DNA from: Cloeon dipterum
Lineage: Eukaryota > Arthropoda > Insecta > Ephemeroptera > Baetidae
NCBI RefSeq assembly: GCF_949628265.1
Contig: NC_088790.1
Span: 24,990,545 to 25,054,544 of the forward strand
Reading direction: 5' to 3'
Length of the DNA stretch: 64,000 nucleotides
Part shown: positions 59,265 through 64,000 of the stretch, in pieces
Layout: each line of letters opens with the position of its first letter
Numbering within the stretch: the stretch's first letter is position 1
The notes under the pieces: generated by a model
The model's database searches: none
What the model was told of the DNA's origin: nothing
Seen by the model: only the letters and a program-made list of their open reading frames with translations
Made by a program: the position numbers and the translations under genes

Positions 59265-61376
59265 TCAGACGACTCCTCCGTGCGGCGGACTGCAGTTGTC
59301 GTCGCTCTCGGAGCAGCTCTCGCTGGAACGCGACTTGGTGTCGCCGTCGCCGTTGCCAGAGTGCGTCTTGACGTGCTTGGCGAGGTGGTCGCTGCGCATG
59401 AAGCGCTTGTTGCACACGGGACACGCGAAACGCTTCTCGCCGGTGTGCGTGCGCAAGTGACGCTGCAGTTCGTCGCTGCGCGTGAACCGCTTCCCGCAGA
59501 AGAGCCAGTTGCACACGAAGGGCCGCTCGCCGGTGTGCCACCTGCGCAGGAAAACCAGTTTAGTCTTACAAAAAATTGTCATTGGCTCGCATTACGGGGG
59601 GGTTTAGGCCAAAGACTGACAATGAGCAACAACTAGGACCGGTGGAGACGCCATGCCGTTTTCGCTGGGTACTCGACACGCCCCCTATTGCATCATGTTA
59701 TGAAAGGGGGTGTGTCTTGTACCTGGCTGAAAAAATGGGCCGTTACCATCGGTCCTTGTTTGGAGTGGAAGCAGCGACTTTTCCCGCCACTTGTGGTGGG
59801 AAAAGTTTCTGTTGGATTGAGCAATAATTTTGGTCAAAAACTAACCGGTTTACTTGGCCTCGAACAAAGGCGTCCCAGACTGGCCTCTCAGAGATACATT
59901 GGAGTCTTCTGGGGGGCCAAGACCAGGAACCCCCAGCCCCTTAAGGACAAGTACGCCAAGTCAGACTTTACAGTTAGTCTGCGTATGACTAGCTGACTGA
60001 CCTCTGATGATGCTTGCAAGTGCATCAGAGGTCACAGTGAACACATTACTTATGCCATCTGCGAAAGAGAGCAAAAGGTTGTCAGCACATTTGCAGAGGA
60101 TCAGAAAAAGGAGCAGTGCAACACTCTATTTGGGGACTTTGATAATGAGGATGAGCGAAAGGCGAGGTCACCAGATTGGTTTGGATCATGTCAAGCAAAA
60201 TCCTCGAGATTCACACCAGTCTAGACTATATGAGATTAGAGATTAGGTTATGGAAAAACATGTCAATTCATTCAAACGTGCTTCTGCGGTCCTAAATACA
60301 TATTTCATCAAAAATATCCAGGAATGATGAATTTTTCAGATTCTCAAGCTAGTGAATTTTGCTTTGCATGAACCGAAGCCGTCTTGTGACCCAGTGCCTG
60401 TCGCTCACAGATGCAAGGATTTTTCGTTTTCTCACCTGAGATGGGCTTTGAGGTGCGACGTCTTGCCGTAGACCTTTCCGCAGCCGGGAATGTGGCAGCT
60501 GTGGATGTTCTTCTTCCTCAGGTGGACGCCGGCCGGGCCGAGTCTCTCGGCCTCCTGGCAGTTGGGACAGTCGCAAGTGGCGCGGCCGGTGTACCTGCGT
60601 TGCGCCCTGGGACTCTGGGTGGAGGGGGGTGGCGCCGGGGCGGGGGCGATCGGCGGCGGCGCGCTCGACGCCGACGTGATCTGGTGCAAGGAACTGAGGC
60701 TGTGGTGGAAGGCGTGGTTCTGCGGCTGCGGCAGGATTTTGTACGAGTCCGGCAGCAGGTGGTGCTGCGTCGAGGCCAGCAGGTGGTGGTTGGCGTGGTG
60801 GCCGGTGAAGCCCAGCGCCGACGAGTACTCGGAGTAGTTGGCGGCCATCTGCAGGCCCGACTCGAGCCACGACGTGTTGTGCACGTCCCACCACACGGCG
60901 TCGTTGGCCTGCTTGGCCATGTTCGGCGGCTGGTGGCCGGACGGAGGTGGCGCCGCCGCCGAGTTCTGGAAGTTCCACGAGTCGTAATTCGGCCTGTAAA
61001 GGTCCTTGGACGCCAGGAGCGCGTGGTGGTAGTTCTGGGCCTGCGGCTGCGCCTGCTGCAGGACTGGCGCGGAATTCAGGTAGCTGCCGAACTCGGTGGC
61101 GGCGCTGCACGTCGTCAGGCTGGCCACCGACGCGGGGAACGGCGCCGAGTTGAGGGAGCACGCCGGCGGCGGTCCCGCCGGCGGAGACTTGACGCTCGCC
61201 GCTTCGCTCAGCGGCGCAGGCTTCGGTGACGAGCTACTGCTCGGCTGCTCGTTGTTGTTCTTTTTCCAAGGGTGGAAACCCTTGCCGACGGCCGCGTCGG
61301 CCAGCGGCGGCGGCGACTTGCTCGACAATTTGTTGCACTGTGCGGCGAGCATCGCCAACGGTGACGTCCTCTGCTC
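59265..61376 (-). CDS. Sp8: Sp8/Sp9-class zinc-finger transcription factor, last two coding exons (start missing)
   Basis: Developmental regulator that binds GC boxes; in insects this Sp6-9 class gene (called Sp1 in Drosophila) promotes leg and other appendage growth. Exons 60436-61376 and 59265-59541 join in phase through a split Arg codon and code 405 residues. In order: the Sp box [13 protein letters not shown] at the N terminus, then GKGFHPWKK, the Sp8/9-type [11 protein letters not shown], and the Btd box [18 protein letters not shown]. Next come three C2H2 fingers: [21 protein letters not shown], then [20 protein letters not shown], then [20 protein letters not shown]. The acidic Ser tail ends GGVV. 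The first exon shown opens directly after a TTTCAG acceptor (GAGCAGAGG); the in-frame ATG just before lies in the intron, so the true start exon is upstream, probably outside the window. Sp8/9 is chosen over Sp1-4 and Sp5/btd because of the HPWK and WWDVH motifs. Confidence 0.93.
59542..60435 (-). other. Intron of the Sp8/9-like gene, unusually complex sequence
   Basis: The 894-bp intron splits the fingers between the first and second C2H2 units, at a split Arg codon. Its borders are GTGAG and CGCAG. The interior at 59640-60250 is less AT-rich than other introns in the window and contains a 12-bp hairpin (59998-60034). Short open frames here show no family features. It may hold an enhancer or an old repeat. 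Confidence 0.6.
59998..60034. repeat. Perfect 12-bp inverted repeat (hairpin) in the Sp8/9 intron
   Basis: TGACCTCTGATG at 59998-60009 and its exact complement CATCAGAGGTCA at 60023-60034, with a 13-base loop. It may be a chance hairpin, a repeat end or a paired nuclear-receptor-like half site (TGACCT/AGGTCA). Confidence 0.6.
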
Positions 61377-62863
61377 CTGAAACACAAATTTAGGAATTTA
61401 ATTATTTTTTTCTTGATATTTTTTGGTATGAACTAGTTTCACAGGGGGTTGGGACAATTTTAGGCCTAGGTTTTTGGAGAATTTAAGCTAGCGATTTTTT
61501 TATTTTAAATTAGAAGGTCCTGATTTAACAAATTGGGATCAGATGTAAAAAAAGGAAACTCGTAAGGTCAGAAAATGTTTCCTTTTTGTGCTAAACCCGG
61601 TTGCACCGATCGAAACCAAGGATGTTTTACATTAAAAACTCTTCATAACGGCACACAACTTGAATATTCAAATTATGCAACACTTATGTTGCCTGCGACA
61701 CTCTGGTTGCATAAGTGCGTCACAATATTGATTTAAAACGTTGAACTGTGAACAAGGCTGGAATAATTTCGTAAAAATCCTTGCACTCGGCAATTAAACT
61801 CCGCACTCGACGCGTTAGCAACTAATCAATCAGATAGCCAGCAGGCCCTTCGATATCAATTATGCAAAGTTTCTCGACTAACACAATTATTACGCATTGA
61901 AAGCAGCAATGAAAATGTAAATCACTTGCCACGGAGGAGCATTATTCAGCAGACGTGTGCGTAAGGAGTTGAATTTCAATAAATTACTGTTGTTATGAAT
62001 TCGATCTGCCTGTTGTATGTATATTAAATTAAATAAATGGTCATTATTATCACGTTGTTACAAAAACGGACAGCAAATAATGGAGTTATTAAAAAGCCGC
62101 GGCAGAGGACATGACACGTGTGGCAAAAGGGTTGCAGCCGCACACGAAGCTCATTGAAAAGTAATTTATTATTAATTTGCGTGGCCACAGACTGAAATGG
62201 CACGTCAGTATTCGAACGAATACATGTATAATATGCGTGCGTGCAGCCCGGCGACGATTGCTTCTCTCGCTCGCTCGCTCGCTGCCTCGAAATAAGTCTA
62301 ATAAACATACAGCTCTGACTGGATTATGAATATAGCAGCAGGTAAAGGCAGCTATTCATGTCAGAAATAAAACAAGTGGATAGCACCACGCCCATATCTA
62401 TCACGCCCATCACACGCTGAAGCATAAAATACATATATACATACACTTCTTATTACTATAACTTATTGCGCACTCCACTACTTGCATTGTGCAAATGTCT
62501 GACGTGCATAATGTATTTACTGCACGTACACATACTATCCTATCTTTCACGTTTTATCGCGCTCGGCAGCCACTTCGTAGTATTATATATTTATATAGGT
62601 TTCAGGATCGTGCAGTGCATTGATTTTAATCAGCTTGTTTTCGTTTTAATTCTGCTCTGGGTAATGAGAGAGAGGAAATTGCTTTAAATTTAATTCTCTG
62701 CTGGCTCGTCGACGGTTGAGTGTAGAGTTGACGTGACGCACTGGATAAACCATTGTTTACCGAGATGCTAATTTTTATTGCAGCATTTTTTCACAACAGG
62801 TTTTAATTAAAACTACCGAAAAATTGCAATAAAGCCTTTTATATACTTTTACTTGAATTCGTC
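61377..62863. other. Upstream intron or flank of the Sp8/9-like gene
   Basis: This follows the acceptor of the first visible exon and is therefore intronic, or 5' flank if a start exon lies within. I could not identify the start exon. Positions 61600-62750 have balanced composition, including a GCTC repeat at about 62265-62285, and may include enhancers. Confidence 0.4.
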
Positions 62864-62998
62864 CTGGTAGCGGTAAAATTGCGCATTTCTCAACCACGAA
62901 TAAACGCGAATTTCCTTGTTGCAAGAAAAGGGCAATAATCAATTTTTCAGTGAAAATTTGGGTAGTAGTTGAGCGTTGTGCTATTATACCGCTACCAG
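62864..62998 (+). mobile_element. Short inverted-repeat element, about 135 bp (CTGGTAGCGGTA ends)
   Basis: The left end is CTGGTAGCGGTAAAATTGCG and the right end is the complement of CTGGTAGCGGTATAATAGCA. A second, truncated copy in the opposite orientation lies at 54322-54420. AATT flanks both sides, but the duplication is not clear-cut. Non-coding. Confidence 0.65.
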
Positions 62999-64000
62999 AA
63001 TTAAATTAATAGTCTTTTGGAGTTGGAAAAGAGTTAGAATTTTCTCAGTTTGCCGTTAAAATTGCCGAGAAACTCGTCGGCTTCAAAACTATAATGAAGT
63101 GAGGAAGTGTAAATCAGGATTTTGGAAATTTAGCTCCTATTTCCCACACCATTGAATAGATTTTGCGTCGAGAGGAATCGAAATCAATTGAATTAAACCA
63201 TTTGATCTTTCGGGAAACATGCCCAATATCTGAAATTTAACTTTCCTAAGTCCTGATTTGATTATTGCCCACATTAATTTTTGCCTGATCTTCCAAACAA
63301 TTGACTCGATAAACCAAGTAGTTGTTGCTATTAGCCAACCAATGCGAAATATTCTTTGTTGAATATAGTATAGGCTCTACATCTTAAATGGTAAGAAAAA
63401 GGTTGGAACCCTATTAAATAGCTAAGCGAGGAATTTAAATCAGTTTTTTGCTGTTGAAAACTGGAACTTTTGGATAAAATAGTCTCGTTCTCAGAAATAT
63501 TGCGGGTTTATTTTTGTATTGAATTATCGTGCTAAGAAATAATTGAATTGGCATCGATTCAAAACCATAAGTTCTGTATACTAAAGAACCGAATCAGTTT
63601 CAAATCATGAGAAACCGAAAGAGTTCCGGGTTGGGAACCAAATTTAACGGTACAAAATTTCACTGTCGAATATAAAAATCCTTTTTTACGCTCGTATTTT
63701 TTAACTCTAGTAGAACTGAACCTCTATAATCATGATTTTATTTTCCAGATATATAAATTTAAATTTTAAAAAAATGAATATTAAACTGAAATTAGCCTGA
63801 AAAATCGATTAAAGGCGTAATTTTTCAAGAAAATCGCTGCAATAATCATATCAATATGAATTTATAAAATCTACGTCTTTAATTGATTTTTAAATCTTGT
63901 GTGAAAACCAATGCATGTATATATCTATAAACCTTTTTATCAAACTTTCAAATAAATTCATCAAAATAAATCAGTTAACTCATTTAACACAACAAAAAAT
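62999..64000. other. AT-rich flank with an old MITE relative at about 63150-63300
   Basis: CACACCATTGAATAGATTTT followed by CGTCGAGAGGAATCGAAATC resembles the right-half blocks of the 445-bp family in diverged form, followed by a TTGCCCAC-type remnant. No gene is recognised up to the window edge. Confidence 0.35.

Noticed and set aside
59576-60246. Open frames inside the Sp8/9 intron
   Set aside because: They lie between a matched donor and acceptor that join the fingers in phase, and show no recognisable domain.
1-64000. tRNA genes, CRISPR arrays, LTR or virus-derived elements, LINE reverse transcriptase
   Set aside because: No tRNA B-box with a matching acceptor stem, no spaced direct repeats, no LTR pair and no reverse transcriptase, integrase or capsid motifs were seen in any frame examined.

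Overview
This is AT-rich animal nuclear DNA, almost certainly from an insect. The genes have short introns with GT/AG borders, and two genes encoding short secreted proteins have a TATA box about 32 bases upstream of a TCAGT-type initiator, the arthropod pattern. The proteins look like insect orthologues. No bacterial operon, plasmid, CRISPR array or retroelement was seen. I cannot name the species.

Layout: the left 36 kb is gene-dense. In order: mitochondrial ribosomal protein L24 (minus, about 2.7-3.9 kb); a short Ala/Tyr-rich cuticle-type secreted protein (minus, 6.1-6.9 kb); an unrecognised secreted protein with His, Thr and Gln runs (minus, 10.9-12.2 kb); a Golgi alpha-1,4-glycosyltransferase (minus, 13.3-16.0 kb); one 5S rRNA gene (minus, 17.0-17.1 kb); a Star-like type II membrane protein with an FkbM methyltransferase-type domain (plus, 17.4-19.8 kb); SCAP, the sterol-sensing escort of SREBP, in 17 coding exons (minus, 21.0-28.6 kb); and the NF-X1/shuttle craft zinc-finger protein in 15 coding exons (plus, 29.6-36.3 kb). 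SCAP and shuttle craft are head to head, about 0.94 kb apart. The right part is a gene desert of about 23 kb followed by the last two coding exons of an Sp8/Sp9-class transcription factor (minus, 59.3-61.4 kb). Its start exon is missing and probably lies beyond the right edge. The desert has islands of balanced base composition separated by very AT-rich DNA, as expected of the cis-regulatory territory of a developmental gene.

Mobile DNA: a family of about 445-bp miniature elements has ends AGAGGAATGATACTG and TTAA at both borders. There are three full copies, two end fragments and several diverged relatives, one of them a longer element inside the glycosyltransferase intron. A second short inverted-repeat element (CTGGTAGCGGTA ends) occurs at 62.9 kb and, truncated and fused to the first family, at 54.3 kb.

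The most striking object is a 1.95-kb almost loop-free palindrome at 38.7-40.65 kb. Its outer arms read as identical and it is bordered by GTAA on both sides, so it looks like a recently inserted foldback-type element able to form a long RNA hairpin. A second oddity is a perfect 32-bp palindrome at 4.76 kb between 8-bp direct repeats, like an element reduced to its two ends.

The genes do not form one pathway. They are ordinary neighbours: mitochondrial translation, cuticle, glycolipid or glycan synthesis, EGF-ligand-type trafficking (Star family), sterol regulation, transcription control and appendage patterning.
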